A stretch of 64,000 bases of DNA from Ulva prolifera (lineage: Eukaryota; Chlorophyta; Ulvophyceae; Ulvales; Ulvaceae): the NCBI GenBank assembly GCA_023078555.1, contig CM041196.1:7265985-7329984 (forward strand), given 5' to 3'. Of the stretch, positions 51,599 to 63,331 are shown piece by piece. How positions within the stretch are numbered: the first letter of the stretch is position 1; the number at the start of each line of letters is the position of its first letter. The notes under the pieces are model-generated. The model ran no database searches. It had not been told where the DNA came from and saw nothing but the letters and a program-made list of their open reading frames with translations. The position numbers and the translations under genes were made by a program.

Positions 51599-54451
51599 GC
51601 CAAAGCCCCGTGGCTGGAGTGTGCGCTGGACGGTGCAAAGCTGCTCCACACCGTCCCAGTCCTGGCGCTGCCCCACACCGAGGGGGCGCCCATCTACATC
51701 GGCCGGCTGCAGGTCTGCAAGCCAATCTCCAAGGCCGCCCGGGCGTCCCCGCCCCCGCTTCACATCGCGCTGCCTCGGAGCGCGTTCGAGCCGTGCATCA
51801 CGGGGGTCGACGGCTACGAGGCCGGCATGCGGGTCCACCTCGCGGGGTACCGCTGCCGCGAGAAAGGCAACCGCATGCCGCGGGCGCTCCTGCTGCAGGT
51901 CGTCCGCGCCGGCGTCCCCCCCCGCAGCCACGGCCGAGCCACCCTGACCGCCGTCGGTGCGAATCGCCCCACAGCCCGCAGTGTGCCGCACGCATTGGCG
52001 CCTGGCTTGCCAGCGCACCCAATGATTGAGACCCACACGGCCCAAGGGGGAGTCCCTCCTCATTGCGACGCTGGCTGGCAGCCTCGCGCCGCGGCTTAGT
52101 CGGGTGTGGCTGAGTCAGCAGCGCTCGCGCTGACCATGCATGCGCGTTTGCACCGCCACGCCGCGGCATTGCACACCGTCAGCACGGCCGGCCAGTCGCT
52201 GACGCTGCCGCTGTTGCCATGTGCAGGGATGCCGGCGTCGCCTGCGCCCGCTGGCGCTCGGCCGGACCCCTTAGCCACCCAGCCAGTGCCCGATGTGCCC
52301 GGGCGCACCCCGGCCGCCGCCGGGCGACCCATCAAGCGCGAGAGGACGCCTTCACCCGCCGCTGAAGCAGGGCACCGCTGCACACACGGTGACGTCCGAG
52401 CCGGCCCTCCCCAGGGGGCCTGCCTCTGCCTCACTGGGGGGTGTGTGTGTGTGTGTCGAGAGCAGCCGCCGCCGCAGGCTTATCTACATAGCATGCATGC
52501 ATAGATGAGTAGATGCGCTCACGCGTTGGTGGGGCACTCTGCGTGGCTACTGGGGTTTGTCAGCCGCGCCTGTGCTCAGCCTCCCGAAGCTGCATGCACG
52601 ACCGCTTGTGTGGGTGTGCCCCTCTGTGTCATCGAGAGCTTCCGTCGACTGCGCATGCATGCCTGACGTGCGCCGACGCCGCCGCAGGTGGCTCCGCGGA
52701 AGCGTGGACGCCGTGGCCGCTCGGCGCGGCATGCCCTCCGTCGTTGCGCACGGACACGATCGTCGAGCCGGCCGCGTCGGACAACACCGCCCCGGACGCC
52801 GAGGGCGGCCCGGCGCACGCGCAGAACCCAGCCCCCACGGCAGCGCGGCATGCGTCCAAGGTCCGCGCCACACCCGCTGTGCCGCGCCCAGTGCGGCCTT
52901 GCCTTCATGCTGCGCCCCAGTGGCAGGCGATAGGTTCCCACTGCGTTACGCATGCATGACGCAGACGGCCGCCCGGCTGCTGCAGCCTACCCTGTGGACG
53001 GCGCGAGTGCGGGTCGCTGACGTGACAGATGCATGTCAGGGTTCGCAGGCGTGCCGCCACGGTGTCGCCGTGCAAGGCTGCTCCCGCACCTCTTCACAGT
53101 GAGATCTGCGAGTCTGTAGCGGCACACACCTCACTCCGATCGGTGCTTTGCTCCGTGGCGGTGTGGCTCTCCACGCATCTCCCCCGCGCTTGCACAGTAG
53201 CAGCGGGGCAGACCAGTCGTGTCGGGTGCAGGCTGTGCGGCGCGAGAGAGGGGAGCCCGGCTCCAAGGCGGGCTCAGCCAAGCGGCACCGAGCGCTGCAG
53301 CCGCCAGCTCTGGCGGCGCGGGACCGCCCAGTGGCTGCCAGCGGCAGGGCGTCACAAAAACCCTGCCCACCCGCCGCGGCCATCAGTCCCCCTGAAAGGG
53401 AGGCTGCTGCGGAAGCCCCCAGGGGCACGGTGACTCCCCCCCCCGACTGCAGAACAATTGTAGAAATGATACCAACATACCAACAAAGATCATGACGCAG
53501 GCGGGCCAAAGCTCACCCCGCGTGTTTTGCGGCCATGCTCTGTCTTTGAGTCGCATGAGAAGAGCAGTGCCGCGCCGCGGCACCTGATCTCTGGGAGAGT
53601 CCAGCGGCTGTGGCGCTCCAGCCCCCTTCTGCAAACATGAGACTGTCCATGCTGTGCATGCTGTCCATGCTGTGCAGGCGCGCCAAGCCTCGGCAGCGGA
53701 GGGAGTGACAAAGGCGCAGAAGCGCGCCAGGGAGGCAGCGCAAGAAGAGACGGTGCAGCCAAAAGCAGTGAAGAAAGGTCCAGTGCGAAGCGAGGCGGCA
53801 CAAACAAAGGACGCGCGGAAGAGCGCAGCACGGAAAGCGGCGGCGCAGGCGGAGGCGGCAATGCAGGAGGCGGCCCGGAAGGAGGCCGCGCGGAAGGAGG
53901 CCGCGCGGCAGCGTGCTGCCCGCGCAGAGGCTGCGCAACAGCGGCACCGCAGCGTGACGCCGCGGCCCTCCAGCAGCGGCTCAGAGGCCAGCCGCGGCGG
54001 CGGCAGCGCGCAGTCGAGCGGCGGTGCCGCTGCCGCGCAGGCGGAGGGCTGCAGCAGTGGAGGGGATGATGAGCGCGAGGGGGACACAGACAGCGGGGAG
54101 GGGCGTGACGAGGCGAGCGACTCGGCGAGTGAGGAGGCAGCCTCTGAGGAGGACGGCAAGGCGGCGGTTACCGACGGAGCACGCAAACGCCGCCATGAAT
54201 TGCCGCGCGTCACCCTCACGAGTCTGGCGCCCGCACGGCCAGAGAAGGAGAAGCGGCCGGGGAAGGGGGTCAAGGTCCGCAAGCGTTTGAAGGCCGCGCG
54301 CGATTCACGCATCACCGCGGCGACGTCAGATAAGGGGGATACAGCGGCGGCGGGGGAGGAGGCACCCGGCCTGGCGGAGCTGCAGGCGTATGTCACCATT
54401 CTGTGGAAGAAAGTGGAGCGGCTGGAGGCGCACGAGCGGCGTCGGAGGTAG
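51599..54451 (+). CDS. Unrecognised, probably nuclear low-complexity protein
   Basis: No family recognised. The exon 51599-51898 encodes a folded-looking 100-residue segment (APWLECALDGAKLLHTVPVL, GAPIYIGRLQVCKP, LHIALPRSAFEPCITGVDGY, RVHLAGYRCREKGNRMP). Further pieces follow behind TGCAG acceptors near 52229 (PIKRERTPSPAAEAG), 52688 (frame uncertain) and about 53679. The last, to 54451, is highly charged: repeated AARKEA/ARAEAAQ units, an acidic serine stretch (GEGRDEASDSASEEAASEED), basic KRLKAARDSRI, and a terminal coiled coil (LAELQAYVTILWKKVERLEA). Basic clusters and acidic Ser tracts are typical of nuclear or nucleolar proteins. The intermediate joins are uncertain, and these could be two genes. 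Confidence 0.4.
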
Positions 54452-55212
54452 CAGGAGGGTGTGAGTGAGGGCCAGCGTGGCTTAGGCGCGCTGGAGTGTT
54501 GTGCGAGAGCGTAGGAAGGCTGGTGTCAGGGATGAAGTGGCACACGTGGCGTGATGCGTGATGTGATGGGTAGACGGTGCTCACTGCAGAGGGAGGTGGA
54601 TATGGCGGCGTGGTGACGTCTATGATTGCGAGCCTGGCATGGACGAGCTGACCCTGCTGCAGGAACGAGCTGCAAAGTTGTCCCTGTGCTCTGCACGTGC
54701 CACTGTTTGGCAACCTTGTCCGCGATGCACATAGTTCAACACAGAAAAACCGGCCTGTTGAGCTTGCGTGCGTAGCCGCTCGCCGCACCGCCAACGCAAT
54801 CTGTCTGTGGAGTACGCTGCGGCAAACAGAGGGTGTCCAGGCCCATCATGACAGTGCTAGTTGGTGTCAGTCGAACACGAGATGGTCTGCTTGTACAAAG
54901 GTCTCCCTGTGAGACGGCTGAAGAATCTGCATGCATACCACGGTTAATTCATGATGCATATTTGCAAGGCCTGAAGCGCTGCCATGGAGTCGGAAGCGCA
55001 TGTAGTCGTTCGGCACGAAGGGGCCTGTGGACACGCCATGCAGCCGGGCATCGTGATGAAATGGTGAAAGTGTGACCACCGCGATTGCAGTAAAAGGCTA
55101 CGGAGGTGCGAAACATGACGGTGGAGGTAGCTGCACACGTTCAGGCGCTTTTCTCGTGTCTGAGAACACCTGATCGTACTGCTTTCGAGTGAGACAGCTG
55201 TCAACGCTCGCG
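54452..55212. other. Intergenic region before prefoldin
   Basis: About 760 bp with no recognisable gene. It should contain the prefoldin promoter. Confidence 0.4.
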
Positions 55213-55690
55213 ATGCAGCAACCGCAGCAAATTGATGCGGAGACTGTAAGCACTTACGAACAGCTGAAGAAGCAATATCACGCCGCCTTGCAGGCCCACG
55301 CCAAGGCACGCACCCATGGCTGTCCGGCTTGATGTTGGTCCGTGTTGCGATTAGACAAACGTCGTCAAATTCGGAAGCAAACTTTAGGGCGAGGAGATCG
55401 GTAAAGATCTAGAAAAGAAATCAAGGTACAGACAATTAATGCTTGCTCATTTGAGCAAGCTGGAGCCAGATGCCATCACCTACAAGAACGTTGGCAAGGC
55501 GTACATAATGGCTCCTCGCAGTGATATAATCACTCAGTATGAAGCGGACTACGTAGAGGTGCTGGAGGCTCTCAAGAAGTGCAAGGCGGACAAAGTCACA
55601 GTAGAGAAACAGGTCGAAAGCAGTCAAGCAGAACTCAGGGAATTCCTATCCGTGAATCCCAAACTCGCACAAGCGGTGCTTCGAGCGTGA
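55213..55690 (+). CDS. PFDN1: Prefoldin subunit 1-like (beta-type prefoldin)
   Basis: Subunit of the hexameric prefoldin chaperone that hands actin and tubulin to CCT. Exon 2 is 55388-55690 (EEIGKDLEKKSRYRQLMLAH, ITYKNVGKAYIMAP, VEVLEALKKCKADKVTVEKQ, ending LAQAVLRA). The beta-hairpin YKNVGKAYIMAP and the two flanking helices fit prefoldin 1. Exon 1 starts at ATG 55213 (MQQPQQIDAET). It either ends at 55245 before GTAAGC, giving 111 residues, or reads through VSTYEQLKKQYHAALQAHAK to 55305 and uses a GC donor (GCACGC), giving 131. Both keep phase 0. The longer form supplies the expected N-terminal helix, so I favour it. Human PFDN1 is about 122 residues. Confidence 0.75.
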
Positions 55691-56379
55691 GTTTTACCGG
55701 TGGTATCCATCTCGGTAGGTCTGTGCCTGCCGTCATGGGTGAAGCCAAATCGCCAAATGTGCTCGTGCGATTGTGACTGTCGTGTGAGACGTTTGTGCTT
55801 GCCTGCCATACACGCAATTTTCTTTTTTTTTGAGTCAATGATGTTAAGTTGAGATGACAACATACTTGCGGGCTGCTTGTCCTGGTCTGTTGACAAGCCA
55901 TCCGGCCTTTGCCAGGGCATGTGGGTAGCCATGACCCACATGGCATAATTGCATGGAGAAGTCAAATGTATAGTATGTGTCCCAGTTGAACGAATGGTGT
56001 TTCATATGAATTTGCGACCGTTTCAGGTTCAAGCCTCTATCCTGCTGAGGCCAGATGATTCACCGCATGCTGTCTCTAAACCACACCGGAATGAATGCTG
56101 GCAAGGGGAGAAACACGACTCAGACTGGTCGTATGCAGCACTGGGCATCATGGGCTTTTGTGGAAACGCCTAGTGGCACATGTCGATGCCTCGGTGGCTG
56201 GCAGCTTCACTGCACCGCAGCTATGGGGCGCAAGGAGCAGTCATCAACTCCAGCATGAATCCCATGTTACATCAAGCTCACATGATCCCATCCAACGCAA
56301 CTGCCAAGGGCAGCGTCTCATAAAGTTTACCACTTGTACGTTCGCATGTAGACGTACGTGAGAAGTACCACATCTCCTC
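55691..56379. other. Convergent intergenic region prefoldin / DHHC gene
   Basis: About 690 bp with both 3' ends. TTACA at 56267-56271 (TGTAA on minus) lies 109 nt past the DHHC stop. A T-run occurs at about 55821-55831. No gene. Confidence 0.45.
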
Positions 56380-57992
56380 TCATACGCCCTTCTGCTCCCT
56401 GGCATACTCATGGGCTTCTTGCAATGATGGCAGCAACCAGAATGCCGGGTGTCCTGGTCCGAACACGTATTGTAGGTTCTGCAGAGCCCCTGCAGGCAGA
56501 GTATGGCCGCCATCATCGAGGTTTTTAGTCAAGTGGTGCACAGCACAACTCCCGCGACTGCACTGCTGCAAGCCTGGCAAGGTCATGATTGAATTGTGGG
56601 TGTCAACCTGGGTGTCAGATCAATGTGATCACGTGCCACGTGCAGTACGGTGAGATCTGCACCGCAAATTCGCGCAACTCATCGAACCAGCTGCAGTGCA
56701 TCACAAAGCCGGCAGGGAGTCTTTGTTCGCACCTCCTTCTGCCACCTTCTCGCCCTTCAGCTTTCCCACAAATGTGTTGCCCTGTACTGCCAGCATCCAG
56801 TGCCGCGCACAGAGCATGCCCACCATGATGAGGACCATGAGGCAGATGACGGTGAGCAGCATCGCTACGAAGGGCGTCGTCGGCATGGACGCCAGTGCAA
56901 ACAGCATGCCCACGGGGGCCATCATCTTATCTTTCCGGTGCCTCCGCAGCGAGTTCCCATACGCCATTGCCTGAAAACTCAGCACGTGTCACAGCACAGC
57001 GTTCATGACATGTCCCTTTCTGGACGCTCCTTGCATCGTAGATCCCCTCAACATGCACCTGCATCAGTCTTGCACCAGCAACGAGCTCAATACGGTCAGA
57101 TGCATTGAAGTGAGCATTCAGCATAGCAGCGACGGCGACGCCCCAGAGCTAGCATGAAGGTGGTAGCTGGCATGCACAGGCCGCTGATACACGGCTGCCT
57201 GAGGAGGTGCCGTGGGAGCTGCATGCGCGCATGGCAATTGGAGGACGGTGGCCGCTGAAGGCGCTGTTTAGGGGGGACACACCGACATGATCTGGGCCCT
57301 GTGTGAGTATATACACAGTCCCATCACTGGAAGTGCGTACAGCATCGCGACAGTGACCCAGAAGAGGAAGAGCAGGAAGTGGCGTAGGTTGCCCCGGCCG
57401 ACGCAGTTGTTGATGTAGGGGCAGTGGTGGTCCATCTCGACTACACAGGCATTGCAGACGCTGCAGTGGTGTGTGTTTGGCGGCTTGGGCTTGTCACACC
57501 TGCAGGAGGCAGCTCTGTCAACGCATGCTGCAGAGCTGTGGGCTGCATTGCTCTGCGCAGGCGGATGGAAGAATCCGTGCAGAGCGGGTCGCACTTTTCA
57601 CAGAAGGTGAAATCATCGAAGGAATTTCGTGCGGGTGGGAGCAGCCGGAGGTTGAAGAAATCAGCGACTCTGCCAGCATTCCTGAAGACAGATGTGTAGT
57701 AGTTGAAGAAGATGTTGGCTTCCAGGAAGAACGCGAAGGTTACGTTCAACGCAAACATCATTCTGGATGAGGTGATGCTGTATAGCACTGGATAGACACC
57801 GAAGACGCCAATGCTGGCGATCAGGGCGGAGGTAAATGCCACGATCAGCATGCAGAGACCTTGCACGAGCCAATCTGGAAAATGGCAGCATAATGCAGAC
57901 TCCAGACATGCTTCAGCTCGATCACAAAGTCGGCCAACACGGGAAGTACTGCCAGGCTTTGACAGAGACTCGGGCTTCTCTGCCTTCCCCAA
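56380..57992 (-). CDS. DHHC-type protein S-acyltransferase (palmitoyltransferase)
   Basis: Membrane enzyme that S-palmitoylates cytosolic proteins. Four minus-strand exons join in phase to 320 residues: 57992-57595, 57499-57283, 56970-56733 and 56489-56380. Two N-terminal membrane segments ([20 protein letters not shown] and [20 protein letters not shown]) precede the cysteine-rich domain [20 protein letters not shown] and [20 protein letters not shown] with an intact DHHC catalytic core. Two further segments follow ([20 protein letters not shown] and [20 protein letters not shown]), then NTFVG and the usual C-terminal [18 protein letters not shown]. The zinc-coordinating cysteine run is created across the first intron. 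Substrate and membrane compartment are not predictable. TGTAA lies 109 nt past the stop. Confidence 0.92.
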
Positions 57993-60521
57993 GTGTGCTG
58001 AGTCACACGCTTCCCTGCACGCTCTTCCCTGCTTGGGATTGATAGCGCCGCACCACCCACACTGCAGTCAGAAACAGCCGTTATAGGAGTGTGCAGCTAG
58101 AATGAGTTCCGCGCGTGTCTGCGTCAAGCACTGCGCACGTTCTGGCTGCAAATGCAGGTCTGGCCTCGGCGCCCCAGCAGAGCAAGAGATACGGCAGCCA
58201 CAACGAGGCATGTCAAGATCTAGCTTGAGTTTAATGCGTAATGAGGCACCTTGAACACGTTTGCGGGAACCCCTTCAACAATCGGCACGACTATGAGCGC
58301 CTTGCAGCACCAACAGTTCACTTGCTCACCACTCAGCATGGAATCACTCGTGCCGGAAGAATACTTTTGCCTAGGTGCAGCCATGTGTAAGGTCCGCCAA
58401 GCTCGACAACACTTGCCTGGTGGTGATGCTGGCTCATAAGTGCCCGACCGCTGGCCAACGCCGGAGCAAAGATTGCGTCAACCACTGCAGCTGAGCCGTG
58501 CGTGCCGTATCGCTTACTTGCAGCTCTGCGGCTGTCTGCTGTGCAAGCGTTCTAGCTCTTTCGTGATCGTGCTCACACTTTCTTCACACCGCCATGGCCA
58601 GGTGCGAAACGGCACTCGCAACGAACAGTCAGTGCTGCCATGACGCAAACTGGCGCAATCCCGAGCCAAATGCAGTGGACACCACTTCTCGTGTGGATTC
58701 TACGCTGCACACGGTCTATGCGCAGTTGTGAGGCCGCGTGCACAAGCCCGCGTCCCCAGCACTACGTGCCGCCCAGGCAGAGTGGTCAGCGCGTTCCCAG
58801 CTCGTCCACGGCAGCGTAATGGGAAGGCCCTTCCCCCAGCTTCATCAGGCGTCTCACACTTTCGCCCTGTGCCAGCATGGCGTGCCCCCGCCGCTCAGGC
58901 TGCGCCAGACCTGAGCCACGCTCGCCGGTTGACTCTTCCCAGCGCGCGAGCCCCGGCCAGCACACAGTTGAAGTCCTGTATCGGTGTCCACTCGTCCCAT
59001 AGCTGAGCTCATGCGCATGTGCGCAGCATGGCGCCTCGAAGCGATCAATCCCTGTAGCCACAGACCAACACCGCCTGTGCAGCAAGAAGCGCAGAGATAT
59101 CAGAAAAGACGCTTCGTCGACTTTGGCAGCGGCGACGCACCCGTACGCATTTGTTCCCGACAGCGGGCGTATACCATATCCTGAAGACTCACCAGCATCT
59201 GCTGCATGCTTCCCCGCAGCACATGCCGATGGGCAGGTACTCATGCATGCACGAGTGATTCTCAGACTCCAACCTCTCAATGCACGGGCCCTCCCGGATC
59301 TCAGCGCTGAAATCCGGGCTACGGCGTGCTGCGTTGCGGCACCTCCAGCCGCAGGCGGCTCGCCCTCTGCCGGCACCCTGGCCGCCTAGGCCCCAGCTGC
59401 CACATCAGCACATCGCGCACGGCGACTCTGGCCGCGCCCCAGGGCAGCACCGCCGCATGCTGGAAGCATCATCTCACGCACGACCTCGTTCATCATGGCC
59501 ACGGTGGTGCGTTGCTGTGAGGCCCCCGCACAAGTACAAAACAACGGTTGTGCCGGGGGACCTGCTGCGGAATGCCCAGCACGCACCTGACGCGCCTGGT
59601 GCGGCACGGCCGCGAACGAGTCTGTCCCTCGGAACGAACACCTCTGCAGCGCACCGTGACCGCGTCTGCCACCTGCACACACGACAGTGCATGAAGGAGG
59701 ATCCATGCATGATGTCGGAGTCGCAGCTCGCGCGGGTGTTGTTGTCTCGCAGAGACCATTCGGGCGATCAGGACCGTGACTCGGCATCTGGGGGCCAGCC
59801 GAGCCAGTGGGGCACCGACGGCGCTGCCTCTCCCAGGCGAGGCTGCCTCTCCCATGCAGAACTGCCGGCCCCCATGCGCTTAGGGGGTATGTGTCTGTGC
59901 GATGCGGCATCAACGCGAGCAGGAAGCTTGGGCCGGAAGCAGCGGAGACATCCGGGAGCAGGGCGGTAATGCCACAGCGTCAGGCAGGGCCTCGGAGTAG
60001 GTGCTAGTGATGAACGCACACAAGCGAATCCCTGTGAATGGAAGCAGCGGAATGCAGCCATGCATGTGTGCGCAGGCGTTGATGACCATCGCCCGGGCAC
60101 GTGGGAATCAATTCACCCCTGGCTTCATCGGGCCGGCGGACTAGTTGTGAGTGCTCTGACGGACGGCGAGTTGATGGGAGCTGTGCCGAGGCTCGTTGCC
60201 CCGAGTTGGTGTTTGCAGTGTGCACCCTGTAGACACTGCTCCTACCGCACCTCCCCAGGCGCAGCTGACGAGCCCATCAGTTGGATCTGTGCGCTACGGA
60301 GCAGTGCACGTGGTTGCGATGCCTTGCAGTTTGCGTTGGTGCTCTGCGATGCAATGGCTCGAGCATGAGTAGCAGTCCACCACACGTCCAAGGCTCACTC
60401 GGTAAACCGTGTTTACAGAGGCAACGCCGCGTGCTGCAGCAGCCACACCAGCAGTCATGCACACAAAACTGTCACTCACGCCATGGCATCACGCAGCCAT
60501 GGTGGCACCGCGGCGCGGCTG
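57993..60521. other. Gene-poor region upstream of the DHHC gene
   Basis: 2.5 kb without a supportable gene on either strand. The left end should hold the DHHC promoter. At the right end TTACA at 60413-60417 (TGTAA on minus) lies about 105 nt past the AtpI-like stop. Several Pro/Arg-rich open frames reflect GC content only. Confidence 0.45.
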
Positions 60522-61948
60522 CTAACCCTGCCTTTTCCGTTTCTTCTCTGCCTCCTGCGCCAGCACCTCGTCCGCATCCTCGATCGCCTGCAGCTTCTTC
60601 GTCTCTCGGGCGTAGATGTCAAACGAGATGTCCTCCACACCGTCCATGCGCGGGATCCGGCGCGTCTGGACGTCGGAGTCGAACTTGGGCCTCAACTCCT
60701 GGTAGAGCAGCAGGACGTGCGCTATCTTGAACGAGAAGAACCCGATCACCAGCGACCCTTGCTCAGAGAGGGTCAGCTGGTCCCCTGACTGCGTATTATA
60801 AGCCCACACGGCAGCCCCCAGAGCCACGGGCACCTGTGTAGAGCAACGGGAGCGTCAGCGCATGTCGCTGGTGCGATGAGTTGGCAGCGGTGAGGTGACC
60901 ACGCGGCGGAATGGCATTGGCAGCCATGCATGCAGCAACACAAGGCGATGACTGGCAGGGGAGCTGGGCCTGTGCAGCGTACAGCAGCCTGGATATGAGT
61001 CTCATGATGCTGCCGCAGCCGAGTAGTCTCTCGACGGGTAGAGGCTGGCGCATGGCATCTTTGATGTGGGGTGAAACGCAAGGTGCGGCACAGTTTGGTG
61101 CTGGCTGAATCTTGCCCAGTACCCCTGAGGCCGGATCACATGCACTAACAGCAGTCCATGCTCAAGTGGGCAAGCAGACAGGAGGGAAATGAGAGATGCA
61201 GGACCATGTAATCATGGCATGGAGAGCGTGACGTAGCGGCTGGGCAATGCACACACAAAGGTGGCGCACCAGGAGCCGAGGCTGCAGTTGCTGCCGCACT
61301 CCGGCTACTAGTCTTGCAAATCGACGCGGCCACGTGTCTCTGATGTTGTTAGCTCGGACCATCGGGACGTCGTCGTTGGGCGACACTCTGTCCACGTCTG
61401 CACAGAGCCAGGCTACATAGACGTAGCTTCCCACCCCCCCCAGAGCAGCACAAAGGGCGGCCTGCACGATAGCATCCCAGGTACGTAGGTGAAGACTTCG
61501 GAATCATTGCATTCACTGTCGCCCAGGCATGTGTGCCTGGGGTGTAGCTTGAATGGAGCATGCAATGCAACAGCATGCTGCAACGGGCACCAGACGGACA
61601 CACCTCGCCTGAAACTGCCAACAGTATATACAACGAGACGAATCCTGCAGCCCGTTGAGTTCTACGCAGCAGGAACTGTTTCAGCTCTAGATACTCCTGC
61701 ATCGTCCTTTCTCTCGACATCGGCTCAACGGAGTCGGATTCAAAAGCAAGTGCTGCACACACTCGCAGCCCCTTCCCCAGACGACCTCGTCTCAGTAAAT
61801 CATGCTTTGAGTGCACTGGAGCATGCACAAGACCGCCAGGCCTCGTTGCCCAGGCGGGTGGCGCTGTCGCTGCGGCGGAGGAGTGGGGGCAACACCGCGA
61901 GTGCTGCATCGAGGGCGCGCGGAAGTTACAATCTATCATCTTGGACAT
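60522..61948 (-). CDS. Plastid membrane protein resembling AtpI/CGL160-type proteins
   Basis: Three minus-strand exons join in phase to 272 residues: 61948-61604, 61461-61300 and 60833-60522. The N-terminus (RAPSMQHSRCCPHSSAAATA) looks like a chloroplast transit peptide. Then come MQEYLELKQFLLRRTQRAAG, a membrane segment FVSLYILLAVSGEAALCAAL with GGVGSYVYVAWLCADVDRV, another pair around RLVAGVPVALGAAVWAYNTQ and GSLVIGFFSFKIAHVLLLYQ, and a charged tail ending EAEKKRKRQG. The helix order and the GGVGSYVYVAWL phrase recall ATP-synthase-protein-I-like CGL160/CGLD22 proteins, which help assemble chloroplast ATP synthase or act near it. This is a memory-based, moderate match, and the start could be at MQHSR. 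Confidence 0.5.
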
Positions 61949-63331
61949 GTTTCACGGTGTGTATCCTAAGACTGCGATAGAATTTCGGTGTGGACGCGAG
62001 CAGAGAACAAAGACGTCACAGCTGTGTGTCAGGCGTAACACTGAATCGCTATGGTAGCAAGTACTACGATCCATGCACGTCATGGCCGGCAGTGCTTCAC
62101 AAACATCTAACAGCTCAACGGCGCACGCGCAGCTCGGACCTGCACAGAGGCGAAAGCATTCACGTGCGCCATGCCCCATCACCGGGCCGCGTCATTCGGG
62201 CGCGGAGGGGCAAAAGCGGCAGCGATGCATCACACATACGCCACTTTGCCTACTGGCCTCTCTGACCTGATTCTGAAAAAACACATCACTTTGCCAGTCA
62301 CATGTCGGGCTGTCCATCCATGCAGCATGCAGGTCACATACACCTCTCCTCAAATGTGCTCCGATGCCCGGGCGGAGGCGAACCGTGTGTGTGTGCTACC
62401 GCCTTATCCTCAGCATGCCGATCGTGCACGATCGGCACCTGTGCAGCTCCCCCGGCACTAGACCCTCTGCAGCCGAATCGTCGACGATCGTGGTGTGGCT
62501 GTGGTGGCGTTGCGCTGCTGTTGCCCTGCAGCTGCAGCATCTCCCTTCGAGGCAGTGCACACTGATGTGCCGGACAGAGAACCCATGTGGATCAGGTGCC
62601 CTGCCTTGCCCAATCTGGCGTCCACCGCGCACCTGTAGCCGCACTATTGGATGTAGGCTCGCCTCAAAGCAGAATGCACTGCTGAGCCTCGGGCCATTGT
62701 AGCCATGGAGGCGCACCAGGAGCAGCCAGGCACTGTGGCACGACCATGCCCGACACTCGCGAATCGTTTTTATTCGCGGTCTCCGTGAAAAGCAGACCTA
62801 TAGGGCATGTGTAACCAGGCTCGGGTCCGTGGAACAGTGTGCGTTTTCCAGTTGTAACCTGCTGGGCTCTTCTCGCGGCAGCCCGTTCTTCTGGAGTGAT
62901 ACTTGCTTTGGTACTTGCGTTCACGTAACATGTCACCCCGAAGAGACACACTTGCACACACGTGCCCGCTGTGCCATGGCCTTGACAACCGGTGTGTTGG
63001 GCTACACTGTACATGTTGCTGCTTGCAAAAATCGCCTGCTGCTTGCAACCGCAGGTTTCTGGTGCAGCGGTCTCTGTCTCGGTCTGGGCCAGGGCACATC
63101 CTTGGCTGCACATGCAGTGTGGACAGCAAGCGGCGTGTACACCTCACTCCCAGCTGGCAGGCCCCACGTGTTGTTCAAAGATAGGAAGCCGGCGCAACAG
63201 CCAGAACCGGCATCCAAAGGAACAGCAGGGAAAACCATTTAAAAATAATCGAATCCTCCGGTCTGGATCATGGAGAACCCTCCATTGAGGCATCTGAAGC
63301 GGAAGGCAGCAAAGCTGCAGACGGTCAGCAG
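61949..63331. other. Intergenic region AtpI-like to glutathione reductase
   Basis: 1.4 kb with no recognisable gene. Contains the palindrome 62416-62437. It should include the glutathione reductase 3' UTR at its right end and the AtpI-like promoter at its left. Confidence 0.45.
62416..62437. repeat. 22-bp perfect palindrome
   Basis: The left arm TGCCGATCGTG is followed directly by its reverse complement CACGATCGGCA, so the whole 22 bp is self-complementary. It is rich in CGATCG-type steps. Confidence 0.9.

Noticed and set aside
62664-63113. 149-codon minus-strand frame with several Cys (CGCKQQAIFASS, YVNASTKASI)
   Set aside because: No recognisable domain, and the cysteines do not form a known finger pattern. 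Likely chance, near the glutathione reductase 3' region.
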